This document shows positions 8,417 through 16,441 of a stretch of 64,000 nt of DNA, piece by piece. The stretch comes from PNON01 sp963757065 (GTDB lineage Bacteria; Chloroflexota; Anaerolineae; Anaerolineales; Anaerolineaceae), in NCBI GenBank assembly GCA_963757065.1, contig CAVWQC010000001.1, positions 124,001-188,000 on the forward strand, in the 5' to 3' direction. The notes beneath the pieces were generated by a model. That model was given only the letters and a program-made list of their open reading frames with translations. It was not told where the DNA came from and searched no databases. How positions within the stretch are numbered: position 1 is the stretch's first letter; each line of letters begins with the position of its first letter. The position numbers and the translations under genes are program-made.

Positions 8417-8965
8417 ATGATCGGTAATGATATGAATTCGCAGATCCAAACAATTATGGTTGACCTGCTTTTAAAGCTGCTTCAAAGACAGGTATCGTCA
8501 ACATCAACAGGCGATGAGCAAAGTGTCTTACGTCGTTATGATGACGGTGAAAGCGGCTCAACCATTTCTGGCGGATCATTCTCTGACCTAATCAACAAAG
8601 CCGCGAAAAAGTATGGCGTAAATGCAGGTCTGGTAAATGCGGTGATCAAAGCTGAATCAAATTTTGATCCCGATGCTGTTTCAAAAGCAGGAGCACAGGG
8701 ATTAATGCAGCTGATGCCAGGTACAGCCAAGGGATTGGGAGTAAAAAACTCCCTGGATCCTGCACAGAATATTGACGGCGGAGTTCGGCTTCTATCCCAA
8801 TTGTTGGACCGCTATGATGGGAATACCCGGCTGGCGCTAGCCGCATATAATGCCGGTCCGGGAGCTGTAGATAAATATGGTGGAATACCACCCTACCGGG
8901 AGACGAAAGTCTATGTTGAGCGCGTAATGGATATTTATTCCGGTGGAAACGATTGGAGCGTGTGA
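8417..8965 (+). CDS. Lytic transglycosylase (SLT domain), flagellar operon
   Basis: Soluble lytic transglycosylase-like domain in residues ~55-180. The catalytic Glu is E80 in KAESNFDP; other family motifs are AGAQGLMQLMPGTAK, NIDGGVRLL and LALAAYNAGPGAVDKYGGIPPYRET. No signal peptide is visible; the first 25 residues are amphipathic. It may therefore be exported by the flagellar system itself, to open peptidoglycan for the rod, the role FlgJ has in other bacteria. No flgJ is present. The stop is directly followed by flgB. Confidence 0.9.
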   Translation: MIGNDMNSQIQTIMVDLLLKLLQRQVSSTSTGDEQSVLRRYDDGESGSTISGGSFSDLINKAAKKYGVNAGLVNAVIKAESNFDPDAVSKAGAQGLMQLMPGTAKGLGVKNSLDPAQNIDGGVRLLSQLLDRYDGNTRLALAAYNAGPGAVDKYGGIPPYRETKVYVERVMDIYSGGNDWSV

Positions 8966-8966
8966 T

Positions 8967-9368
8967 ATGAGTGGTCTTTTTTCTGATAATTCGATCAAAG
9001 CAGCGAAACTGGCATTGGATGGCCTTTCCAAACGTCAGCAATTGATCAGTAATAATATCGCCAACATTGATACACCAGGTTATCGTGCCCAGGAAGTCAG
9101 TTTCGAGTCTGCTATTCAACGAGCGATTAAAAACAATGGGCAGGTTCAATTGGCTGTATCAAAACCCGGTCATATGGCCTTATCCGGGTCACACCCTTTC
9201 TACCAAACAAAAGACCGTCCTGGAGGTACGGCAAGAGCAGATGAAAATAATGTGGATATAGATGTAGAACTTAGTGAAATGACAGAGACTGGAATTCAAT
9301 ACCAGGCTGTCAGCCAGGAGATCAGCAAAAAGCTTGCTCTTCTGAAAACTATCGCCATGTCGAGGTAA
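8967..9368 (+). CDS. flgB: FlgB, flagellar proximal rod protein
   Basis: Rod component, 133 residues. The N terminus carries GLSKRQQLISNNIANIDTPG, the rod/hook signature. The middle has the FlgB features RPGGTARADENNVDID, and the C terminus has ELSEMTETGIQYQAVSQ with a final LALLKTIAMSR. The ATG at 8967 follows the preceding stop by one base; an upstream in-frame GTG at 8943 would overlap and add non-family residues. It is separated from flgC by eight genes, whereas flgB-flgC are adjacent in most flagellar clusters. Confidence 0.94.
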   Translation: MSGLFSDNSIKAAKLALDGLSKRQQLISNNIANIDTPGYRAQEVSFESAIQRAIKNNGQVQLAVSKPGHMALSGSHPFYQTKDRPGGTARADENNVDIDVELSEMTETGIQYQAVSQEISKKLALLKTIAMSR

Positions 9369-9370
9369 GG

Positions 9371-10969
9371 ATGACAGTACCAATAAACATACCGATCATT
9401 ACAACCTCACCGCCATCGGTCAAATCGGCAAAACCATTCATCAAGCCGGAAAAATCCGGGGATTTTGAACAAATCCTCAAACAGAAAACCAGCGAGACTT
9501 CGCAAGCGGATAATGGAATATTGCAGAATGATCATGCGGTGAAAGTTCAACCCCAAAACAATATTGAGTCGGAGGTGAAATCTACACAGGAAGATACGAA
9601 ATCTGAGAGATTAGATGAAGAAAATAAACCAATAAACAGGGCCAATGAAAATGCCCAGCCACAAAAGACCTGCCAATTGGAGTCACCGTTAGTTCAAACC
9701 CAGGCTGTTCCAGTTCTCACATTGAACTCAACTCCCATTGACCAAACGAAACTGGAGGTGTCATCTGAAACTAAAGTAGATCAAATGGGAGAAGGTGGAA
9801 GCGTATCAACGACTCCTGCTGAATCAGCGTCACAACAGAACCTATCCGCATTAAGTGCTTTACCTGGTGAAACGGTAATAAGTACTTCAGGTACGGATAA
9901 AATGACTTCCAAGCTTCCATCAGAGGCAGTAGATGAAGCGGCAGGCAAGGACGCAAAAGATGTAAAAGATTCAGGCCAACCATTACAGACCCAGGAAAAA
10001 GATCCGTCCATCTCTCAAACCAAACCGGATATTCGATTTGATACGATCACCCAATCACTTTCATCAGCTCAGGACATGACTAAAGCAGCTGGACAAAGTT
10101 TGACTTCAGCGGCGGCTTCTTCAATCGAAGCAGACAAAGGAACAATATTGAATCAGAACGATATTGGACAAGAAGCCAATGTTGATTCGGGATCGATCAA
10201 TGGAGAAAATGTATCAAAACCGGGACAATCAGGTGTGGTCAAAGATAAAAGCTTTGCTGCATCAGCCAAAGTAGGTCAGGATCCTGAAATACAAGGGGAG
10301 GTCCTCCCAAAAACCGAAGGACAGACAGCAGGCATGCCTTCAGTGAATAAAACCCTGGCAGAAGACGTGAAAGCTGTGGCTGGAGTTAAAGGCATTACTA
10401 ACACGGGTAAACCCGAAAGAAAAATGGTCCCGGAAGCACCGCCTGACACACCCGATAACGCGCCTCCCGCATCGACACCTGGAGTGGTGACAGATCGGAT
10501 GAAGGCAGATCCGTTCACCGGAAAAATCAACGAGCCGGCCCGCCTGGCGGAAGCTCAAACAACAGAAATCCTGAGGCAGATCAGCCGCCAGATTGCAGGC
10601 TCATCCAATAACGGTTCACAAACCATTCGTATACAACTCCACCCTGAAGACCTGGGACAGATAGAGTTACGCATTACATCCTCATCGCAGGGTACGCAGG
10701 TATCCCTCATAGCGGATCAGGCAGGGACTAGCAAATTGCTCGAGACCCATATTGCCCAACTGAAACAGACTTTATCTGATGCAGGTGTCCAAATGGCGAA
10801 TGTTCATGTTGGGCAGCAGGCTCCGCAGCAATCCTACCGCGATCCGCAATCCAGTCAAAACCCACAACAAAAGAACTCCAGGTACGACAGCAGAGCTGTT
10901 ATGGGTACTGACGAAATTGTATCCAATCAATCACGTTCAAATAATTCCCTTGTGGATTATAGAATTTAG
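9371..10969 (+). CDS. fliK: FliK, hook-length control protein
   Basis: 532 residues. A long low-complexity N-terminal ruler region (~400 residues rich in Ser, Gln, Lys, Pro, Thr) is followed by the conserved C-terminal hook-length domain. Key motifs lie at residues ~415-490: TIRIQLHPEDLGQIELRI, then a LLETHIAQLKQTLSDAGVQ helix. FliK is exported, measures the hook and switches FlhB from hook to filament substrates. It precedes flgD and flgE. Poor conservation of the long N-terminal part is normal for this family. Confidence 0.9.
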   Translation: MTVPINIPIITTSPPSVKSAKPFIKPEKSGDFEQILKQKTSETSQADNGILQNDHAVKVQPQNNIESEVKSTQEDTKSERLDEENKPINRANENAQPQKTCQLESPLVQTQAVPVLTLNSTPIDQTKLEVSSETKVDQMGEGGSVSTTPAESASQQNLSALSALPGETVISTSGTDKMTSKLPSEAVDEAAGKDAKDVKDSGQPLQTQEKDPSISQTKPDIRFDTITQSLSSAQDMTKAAGQSLTSAAASSIEADKGTILNQNDIGQEANVDSGSINGENVSKPGQSGVVKDKSFAASAKVGQDPEIQGEVLPKTEGQTAGMPSVNKTLAEDVKAVAGVKGITNTGKPERKMVPEAPPDTPDNAPPASTPGVVTDRMKADPFTGKINEPARLAEAQTTEILRQISRQIAGSSNNGSQTIRIQLHPEDLGQIELRITSSSQGTQVSLIADQAGTSKLLETHIAQLKQTLSDAGVQMANVHVGQQAPQQSYRDPQSSQNPQQKNSRYDSRAVMGTDEIVSNQSRSNNSLVDYRI

Positions 10970-10985
10970 GAATCGAGGAATTCAA

Positions 10986-11411
10986 ATGTCAATAACCCCA
11001 ATATCTCAAGTAATGGCGCAAACAGCTTCAGCCATACAAACTGCGACAGCTTCCTCAGCTGGCACTAACAGTTTGGACGAAAGCGATTTTATGGTAATGC
11101 TGGTTGCGCAATTAAAGAATCAAAACCCAATGGAGCCAATGGATGACAAAGCTCTGATGGGACAGGTTACCCAACTTAATTCATTGCATGAATTACAGGC
11201 GATCTCTGCTCAATTGAAGACCCTGGCAGCAGCATCCCAAACCAGCTATGCTGCTTCTCTGATCGGAAAACAGGTGAAAACTAATAAAACTGGCGAAGAG
11301 CCTGTTGAAGGTCAAGTTACTGCAATGGAAATCATCGACGGGGATGTAATCCTTACCATCGGTGACAAAACCGCTTTACTATCATCTGTTACAGAGGTAA
11401 AGGAAGCTTAA
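10986..11411 (+). CDS. flgD: FlgD, hook assembly scaffold protein
   Basis: Hook cap scaffold, here 141 residues. Core FlgD motif: LDESDFMVMLVAQLKNQNPM, then MGQVTQLNSLHELQ and AASLIGKQVKT. The protein stops after a short beta region, lacking the FlgD Ig/tudor-like C-terminal domains found in enterobacterial FlgD, as in many Gram-positive homologues. The reading frame continues upstream to 10779 but overlaps fliK; GAGGA at 10976-10980 sets the ATG at 10986 as the start. Confidence 0.93.
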   Translation: MSITPISQVMAQTASAIQTATASSAGTNSLDESDFMVMLVAQLKNQNPMEPMDDKALMGQVTQLNSLHELQAISAQLKTLAAASQTSYAASLIGKQVKTNKTGEEPVEGQVTAMEIIDGDVILTIGDKTALLSSVTEVKEA

Positions 11412-11412
11412 T

Positions 11413-11832
11413 ATGGTCGACCCAATCAGGTTCAATCCTGCTCAACCCATAAAACCGGTTCAAGGCCAAAACGGTAACCAACCGAAACCTACCAAGGCTT
11501 CAGGACCAGATTTTGCGGATACCCTCGCGCAAGTTCAGAATTTGCGGTTTTCCAATCACGCCCAAAAACGGATGGAAGTACGGGATATCACTCTATCAGA
11601 TGATGGAATTGCCCGCCTGGCAAATGCTGTAGAAAAAGCAGACAAACGCGGTGGAAAAGAATCGCTGGTAATGATGGATAACCTGGCTTTCATCGTAAAT
11701 ATAAAAGATCGCTTGGTAATCACCGCCATGGATTCTGACAATCGCGGCGAAGGTGTATTCACAAAAATCGATAGTGTCGTATTCGCAGATCCTTCTACTT
11801 CGGAAGAATCAGCCGATAACAACAACATATAG
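11413..11832 (+). CDS. Flagellar operon protein, TIGR02530 type
   Basis: 139 residues. The central part (LRFSNHAQKRMEVRDITLS, LANAVEKADKRGGKESLVMM, LAFIVNIKDRLVITAMD) matches the small family known as TIGR02530, found between flgD and flgE in Gram-positive flagellar operons. Its role is unknown; the SNHAQKRMEVR segment resembles an RNA- or protein-contacting loop but nothing firm can be said. N and C termini are polar and probably disordered. The start lies one base after the flgD stop, indicating coupling. Confidence 0.82.
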   Translation: MVDPIRFNPAQPIKPVQGQNGNQPKPTKASGPDFADTLAQVQNLRFSNHAQKRMEVRDITLSDDGIARLANAVEKADKRGGKESLVMMDNLAFIVNIKDRLVITAMDSDNRGEGVFTKIDSVVFADPSTSEESADNNNI

Positions 11833-11852
11833 TAACTAAAAACATTATCCTT

Positions 11853-11901
11853 ACAGGCCGGCCCTCTTGGAGGAAGCCTGTGAGATCAACCTCTAGGAGA
11901 G
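11853..11901 (+). promoter_or_regulatory. Double hairpin in the flgE leader, possible CsrA target
   Basis: Two stem-loops precede flgE. The first has 6-bp arms ACAGGC (11853-11858) and GCCTGT (11876-11881), with GGAGGA inside. The second is CTCT-AGG-AGAG (11891-11901), which places the flgE Shine-Dalgarno GGA at the hairpin tip. GGA in a hairpin loop overlapping the Shine-Dalgarno is the classical CsrA binding arrangement, and csrA lies at 15210-15521. The stems are seen directly; CsrA binding is inference. Confidence 0.4.
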
Positions 11902-11907
11902 TTTATA

Positions 11908-13164
11908 ATGATACGCTCAATGTTTACAGCAATCAGTTCCTTAAATCTTCACCAGACCTATTTGGATGTTATTGCAGACAACCTGGCTAATACAAACACA
12001 ACCGGTTATAAGTCCAGCCGGGTAGTTTTTCAGGATCAATTTGCACAGATCATGAGCTCTGGCTCTGCACCTGCTGGTACCTCAGGTGGTATCAACCCAA
12101 CCCAGGTCGGTTTGGGTGTGAAATTAGGTTATGTCTCCCCGGTATTTACCCAGGGTATGCTGCAAAGCACCGGACGCAGTACAGACCTGGCCATCCAGGG
12201 CGATGGTTTCTTCATTTATGCTGCGGGTGATGAGCAGCGTTTTTCAAGGGAAGGATCCCTGGAAATTGATGCAACAGGTTACCTGGTCAATAACTCCACC
12301 GGAATGCGCATCCAGGGATGGACCGTTCCTCAGAATGGCTTAACAGTGGATACGAACCAACCTGTTGGTGATATGCAGGTAGCCCTGGAAGCAACCCTGG
12401 CTCAGGCAACCCAAAACGTACAGTTTGGCGGCAATCTTAGTTCCACCACCCCTGTGGCTCCAGCAGCAGGCAATACAGTAGACTCAACATTTGGTGTCTA
12501 TGATTCTCTGGGAAGTCTGCATACCGTTACAGTTCAATTTGCAAGAACAGGTGATAACGCATGGACATGGGCATTGCAGGATCCGGATCTATTAGGTATT
12601 ACTGGTTCCGGAACACTAACGTTTGATAATCAGGGTCATTATCAAGGATCTACAATCAATGCGGCTGACCTCATTCATATTCCAGGCAGCACCGGTGCAG
12701 CGGATATTGATATGGTAGATGTATCCAACCTCAACCTGGAAAAAATGACCATGTTTGATGCACCCAGTGGCGCATCAGCTCGCAGTCAGGACGGGTTATC
12801 TGCCGGTACTGTAACAGATATTTATGGCGCTCCTAATACTGGTGAAGTTTACCTGGTTTATTCCAATGGACTGAAACAGTTGGTTGGCCAGCTTGCCCTA
12901 TCTCATTTCACCAACCCCACCGGGTTGTTGAGGGCAGGTCAGAACCTTTTTAAAGCTGGTTTGAACTCGGGAGATGCCCAAATTGGTGCAGCAGGTGGTG
13001 GTGGTAGGGGATGGATCTCCAGCGGCTACCTCGAGGCAAGCAATGTGGATATGGCTCAGGAATTTACAAGCATGATCCTGGCACAGCGTGGTTTCCAGGC
13101 TTCCACCAGAGTGATCACCACATCCGATGAAATCCTTCAGGAACTTGTAAACCTCAAACGGTAA
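11908..13164 (+). CDS. flgE: FlgE, flagellar hook protein
   Basis: Hook subunit, 418 residues. N-terminal signature MFTAISSLNLHQTYLDVIADNLANTNTTGYK, then the central domain opening FTQGMLQSTGRSTDLAIQGDGFF. The C terminus has GYLEASNVDMAQEFTSMILAQRGFQASTRVITTSDEILQELVNL. This family also covers FlgF and FlgG, but size, position after flgD and the long variable central domain indicate the hook itself. AGGAG at 11895-11899 is its Shine-Dalgarno. A strong hairpin follows the stop. Confidence 0.93.
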   Translation: MIRSMFTAISSLNLHQTYLDVIADNLANTNTTGYKSSRVVFQDQFAQIMSSGSAPAGTSGGINPTQVGLGVKLGYVSPVFTQGMLQSTGRSTDLAIQGDGFFIYAAGDEQRFSREGSLEIDATGYLVNNSTGMRIQGWTVPQNGLTVDTNQPVGDMQVALEATLAQATQNVQFGGNLSSTTPVAPAAGNTVDSTFGVYDSLGSLHTVTVQFARTGDNAWTWALQDPDLLGITGSGTLTFDNQGHYQGSTINAADLIHIPGSTGAADIDMVDVSNLNLEKMTMFDAPSGASARSQDGLSAGTVTDIYGAPNTGEVYLVYSNGLKQLVGQLALSHFTNPTGLLRAGQNLFKAGLNSGDAQIGAAGGGGRGWISSGYLEASNVDMAQEFTSMILAQRGFQASTRVITTSDEILQELVNLKR

Positions 13165-13173
13165 TAACAGATG

Positions 13174-13211
13174 ATCAGGCGGCGGGTAATGGATTACCAG
13201 CCGCCTGATTT
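13174..13211 (+). terminator. Strong hairpin after flgE
   Basis: Two nested perfect stems: ATCAGGCGGC (13174-13183) pairs with GCCGCCTGAT (13200-13209), and inside it GGTAAT pairs with ATTACC around a GG tip, with one mismatch between. TTT follows. It lies 9 bases after the flgE stop and ends 12 bases before the next start, so it is either a partial terminator or a stability/attenuation element. Confidence 0.6.
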
Positions 13212-13222
13212 CCAACAACTCC

Positions 13223-14605
13223 ATGCTTAATCTCACGAATTTACCGGCAGTTACCCAAAGCTCACTCCAAAATCAGAGTGAATCCACTTTATTTTTAAAG
13301 GTTAACCAGCATATCGCCGGCGAGGTCATCAGGGTGGAAAATGAGCAGGTGGTCCTGTCAATCCAGGGTGTCCAAATTGTGGCTCGGATGATCACCCCGG
13401 AACAGACTGCAAGTCTCATTGAAAAACGTTTTGCCCAGTTTATTGTAAAGGACGTGAGTAGTGATGTCCTCACTTTGCAGCTGGTCGATACGAAACCCTC
13501 TGTTAATCAGTTAACATTATCCACAAATAACACTAGGCTTTTATCAAAATTACTAGTCCAGGCAGGGATAGAAGATACTCCGTCAAATCAATTGATTGCA
13601 CAAGCAGCTATCCGCAATGGTTTGACAATCACATCCAATCTGGTTGACGATTTGGAAAGTGCTTTGAGCAACATCCCCAATTGGGGAATGGAGCAAGCCA
13701 CTGCTGCGGCAACATTGAAGGCCAATGGCATAATCATCACCCCTGAATCGATAAATTTAATGCTCAATGCCCAAAAACATATCAGCGGACAGGTTCTGAA
13801 AATCATTCAACAGCTAACCCAAGCCCTATCTGATAGACGGTTGCCCCCTGCCCTTATTGATCTTGCTAAAAACTCGCTCCAAATTTTAAGCCAGGCGGTC
13901 GTGGATGCAAGCTTACCGGCGGATGTCCTGGCTACAAAACTGCATAATGCCATTATTCTGCTTGGAAAGTCTGTGGAAAATGAGCTATTTGATACATTCA
14001 ATAACTCGAATAAAAACCTCACAGGAAGTAATCTGGAACGTGGATTGATGGTTCTCTCCAGATTGCGAAATGAGCTTGCCTCCCGTGGAATGAATTCACT
14101 TGCTGGTGGTATTGATCAATTTAATGATTCCATCAGGTTGATGCATCTCTATCACTCATCAAACACTTCAGAGTCTGCTTCCAATCAGTGGATTAAGGTG
14201 GAAGTCCCGGTGACGTTCCCGATAACTACACCACAACTTCAGCAAAACCCTGAAGATCAGCCATCAGCAAGTATCCGAATTGCTCGTAATCCGGATGACG
14301 ATGAATCAAGCATTAATCCCCGTTATACCCGCCTGGTGATCCGCATGGATATTGATAAAGGGGATATCATCGAAGTGGATTTTTCCATTGTTGACCATGC
14401 AGCCGGGTTATCCATATCAACATCCAATTCACAACTTACAAATATAGCCAGAAGTGAATTACCGGGCTTGCAGAAAGATTTAATGCATCTTGGCTATGAT
14501 ACCAAAGTTAGTCAGGTTGAGACCGAGAATAAACTTCTCAATACAGGTCATGAAAAAACAATGACTTACAAATCAGATTTCGTTGGAATTAATTTGGAAG
14601 CATAA
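13223..14605 (+). CDS. FliK-like / YlqG-like protein
   Basis: 460 residues, no close match recognised. The N-terminal ~85 residues look like a small beta domain (GEVIRVENEQVVLSIQGVQIVARM). The middle is helical and Asn/Leu-rich. The last ~110 residues (YTRLVIRMDIDKGDIIEVDFSIVDHAAGLSIS, then ELPGLQKDLMHLGYDTKVSQVE) have the layout of the hook-length-control C-terminal domain. It sits immediately before an FhlB gene, as ylqG does before ylqH in Bacillus, which supports a FliK-like role. No clear Shine-Dalgarno; the flgE hairpin is only 12 bases upstream. Confidence 0.6.
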   Translation: MLNLTNLPAVTQSSLQNQSESTLFLKVNQHIAGEVIRVENEQVVLSIQGVQIVARMITPEQTASLIEKRFAQFIVKDVSSDVLTLQLVDTKPSVNQLTLSTNNTRLLSKLLVQAGIEDTPSNQLIAQAAIRNGLTITSNLVDDLESALSNIPNWGMEQATAAATLKANGIIITPESINLMLNAQKHISGQVLKIIQQLTQALSDRRLPPALIDLAKNSLQILSQAVVDASLPADVLATKLHNAIILLGKSVENELFDTFNNSNKNLTGSNLERGLMVLSRLRNELASRGMNSLAGGIDQFNDSIRLMHLYHSSNTSESASNQWIKVEVPVTFPITTPQLQQNPEDQPSASIRIARNPDDDESSINPRYTRLVIRMDIDKGDIIEVDFSIVDHAAGLSISTSNSQLTNIARSELPGLQKDLMHLGYDTKVSQVETENKLLNTGHEKTMTYKSDFVGINLEA

Positions 14606-14607
14606 CC

Positions 14608-14925
14608 ATGGCCATTGAAACCAAGACTGGAAAAAATAATCGAATTATTGCCACCGCTCTTGGATATGATCCTGATCATGATAACGCGCCTGTTGTTATT
14701 GCATCCGGGCGTGGTAAAATAGCGGAAGCAATACTCACAACTGCCAGAGAACACAATATTCCAATACATCCTGACCCAATTCTGGCTGAATCGCTAAGTC
14801 GGGTAAATGTCAATCAGGCGATACCTCCAGAACTTTATATCGTAGTTGCAGAGATTTTTGCATATATCTATCGGGTCCAGACCCAGCATAAAATTCAAAG
14901 GGAGATCATAACCAATGGAAAATAA
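14608..14925 (+). CDS. FhlB, FlhB C-terminal domain homologue
   Basis: 105-residue cytoplasmic protein matching the C-terminal domain of the export switch FlhB (APVVIASGRGKIAEAIL, HNIPIHPDPILAESL, AIPPELYIVVAEIFAYIYRVQ). The NPTH autocleavage loop of full FlhB is absent: the equivalent segment is DNAPVVIA. Homologues (YlqH in Bacillus) can partly replace the cleaved FlhB C domain. It follows a FliK-like protein by 2 bases and overlaps the PilZ gene by 11 bases. The full FlhB is at 25556-26629. Confidence 0.9.
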   Translation: MAIETKTGKNNRIIATALGYDPDHDNAPVVIASGRGKIAEAILTTAREHNIPIHPDPILAESLSRVNVNQAIPPELYIVVAEIFAYIYRVQTQHKIQREIITNGK

Positions 14926-15250
14926 TCCCAAACAAGGAAGTGAACGCAGAGCAAATTTCAGAGTGCAATATCCCTTGGAATATCGTCCTGCGATCACCAT
15001 CCGGGGCAAACAATTTTCCATTATAGATATATGCGAAATTGGCGTCCGCTTTCACAACCCGGAAGCAATAAAATTGCCTGGGGATATTTTCCAGGCAACA
15101 GTAGTCTTACATGATGGTGATCCATTTAATATTGTAGGGAGGATCATCCGGATCCACGACGTCGAAGCAGCTATGATGATGACAATTCGTGGAATCCCTT
15201 ACCGAAAGATTATTGCTGAGCAGGCTTTTCTACGTCAGCTTGATCGCTAG
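14915..15250 (+). CDS. PilZ domain protein
   Basis: 111-residue single-domain PilZ protein, expected to bind cyclic di-GMP. RRANFR near residues 9-14 supplies the RxxxR element, and DICEIGVRF about 33 residues later is the (D/N)xSxxG position with Cys instead of Ser. The final IRGIPYRKIIAEQAFLRQL helix is typical of stand-alone PilZ proteins. As last gene of the plus-strand flagellar operon it could be a c-di-GMP brake or a motility-linked effector. Its 3' end overlaps that of convergent csrA by 41 bases. Confidence 0.8.
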   Translation: MENNPKQGSERRANFRVQYPLEYRPAITIRGKQFSIIDICEIGVRFHNPEAIKLPGDIFQATVVLHDGDPFNIVGRIIRIHDVEAAMMMTIRGIPYRKIIAEQAFLRQLDR

Positions 15251-15521
15251 GAATAGCCGAATTTTCGAAACCATCACTGGAATTCGATACCAATAATTCC
15301 CTTAGACCTTTAAATGTTTCCGGTTCCGGCTTCTCTGCAAGCCATTGTTCCAGCTTTGTTTGTTCCTGGACAGCTTGATATATTTCCTGGCGCAATATTG
15401 TTATGTCTCGCGGAGCATTAATCCCAATCTTTACCTTATCGCCGTCGATGGATAAAACGGTAATAGTGATTGAACCGCCAATATTTAGGCTTTCATCGAT
15501 GCGCCTGGTAAGAACTAGCAT
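15210..15521 (-). CDS. csrA: CsrA, translational regulator, with C-terminal extension
   Basis: RNA-binding homodimer that blocks translation of GGA-containing leaders. The core of ~60 residues is intact: MLVLTRRIDESLNIG, VKIGINAPRDITILRQEIY, including Leu4 and Arg44 that contact RNA. Length is 103 residues against ~60-75 normally; the extra ~40 residues are acidic and Ser/Glu/Pro-rich. Last gene of the flgM-flgN-flgK-flgL-csrA unit. FliW, the usual CsrA antagonist encoded beside it in Gram-positives, is absent here. Confidence 0.93.
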   Translation of the reverse strand: MLVLTRRIDESLNIGGSITITVLSIDGDKVKIGINAPRDITILRQEIYQAVQEQTKLEQWLAEKPEPETFKGLRELLVSNSSDGFENSAIPSDQADVEKPAQQ

Positions 15522-15537
15522 GGTTTATCTCTAACCT

Positions 15538-16431
15538 TTATTGAAGAACATCGAATAAATTAAGGGCTGATATCGCACGTTGTCCAACTTCTAGAACTGC
15601 CTGGTAAGTTGTTTCCTGACCTTGCATCATTGCGATTGCCTCTGCCATATTAACATCTTCTCTCTCAGAAAGCAAGCTTTTCAAAGTGAGGTTTGTCTTT
15701 CCTAAGTGATCTATGGCAGCATCTACCTGCCTCATCCGTGCGCCATTTGTCGCTCTGATCTCTGTGACAAGGTCTGTAGATTCTTTTAATTCTGTCAGGC
15801 TGCTATCCAGCTCGGAGCGATCGTTATTAAGTAATGCATTTCTTGCCTTGACTAAAGCATTGAATAAAACCGATAGTGTAGAGCTGGCGTTCACGTTTGT
15901 TGAAATTGTTTGTCCTGGTCCCAGGTCATGCTGCATAATGCCAGCATCGCCATGGTAATCGACGGTATTAGGATCCACAGATGATACTTCGAAAGGCTTC
16001 GTATTGATCTGGTAACCGGAAAATATATACTTTCCCATATGAGATGTATTGGCCACCGAGATGGCATTTCCCAAAAGCATATCAACTTCAGGAGCTAACG
16101 CTGTTCTGCGTTCATCTGCCCCGATCGTATCAGTCAATCCCTTGGTGACCGCAGTTGTTGCTTTGGTGATCAGATCAGTAAGTTGTGATATTGCCAGATC
16201 TGTGGTTTCCATCCAGGCGTTGATCTCGCCTGCGTTATTTAAATAGTTTTGACCCGTCTGCAGGCTGGACTTTAAGGTCAGGGAAGCAGCTGCCCGGGCA
16301 GGATTATCTGATGCAGATTGGAATTGTTTGCCAGATGCTACAAGATTTTGCAGTGCTGTCAAACGTTCCTTATTTGCATTCATGTATTGAATCGCATTAT
16401 TTGTAGCCATTTGATCAGATATCCGCATCAT
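15538..16431 (-). CDS. flgL: FlgL, hook-filament junction protein
   Basis: Hook-associated protein 3, 297 residues. The N terminus MMRISDQMATNNAIQYMNAN and LTALQNLVASGKQFQSASDNPARAA are the flagellin-type N domain. The C terminus (ATNGARMRQVDAAIDHLGKTNLTLKSLLSEREDVNMAEAIAMMQGQETTYQAVLEVGQR) is the matching C domain; the central region is short, as expected for FlgL rather than flagellin. It lies directly downstream of flgK, its assembly partner. Confidence 0.93.
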   Translation of the reverse strand: MMRISDQMATNNAIQYMNANKERLTALQNLVASGKQFQSASDNPARAAASLTLKSSLQTGQNYLNNAGEINAWMETTDLAISQLTDLITKATTAVTKGLTDTIGADERRTALAPEVDMLLGNAISVANTSHMGKYIFSGYQINTKPFEVSSVDPNTVDYHGDAGIMQHDLGPGQTISTNVNASSTLSVLFNALVKARNALLNNDRSELDSSLTELKESTDLVTEIRATNGARMRQVDAAIDHLGKTNLTLKSLLSEREDVNMAEAIAMMQGQETTYQAVLEVGQRAISALNLFDVLQ

Positions 16432-16441
16432 ATACCTCTAC

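Noticed and set aside
10779..10985. Upstream extension of the flgD reading frame
   Set aside because: It overlaps fliK in another frame, and the family start and Shine-Dalgarno place flgD at 10986.
11812..11819. GCCGATAA before flgE as a sigma-28 -10 box
   Set aside because: The -35 positions do not match (TTCT instead of TAAA); it lies in the coding sequence of the preceding gene and is probably chance.
13223..14605. Calling the FliK-like gene a second true fliK
   Set aside because: Its N-terminal part and overall layout differ from FliK; only the C-terminal pattern and position are suggestive.
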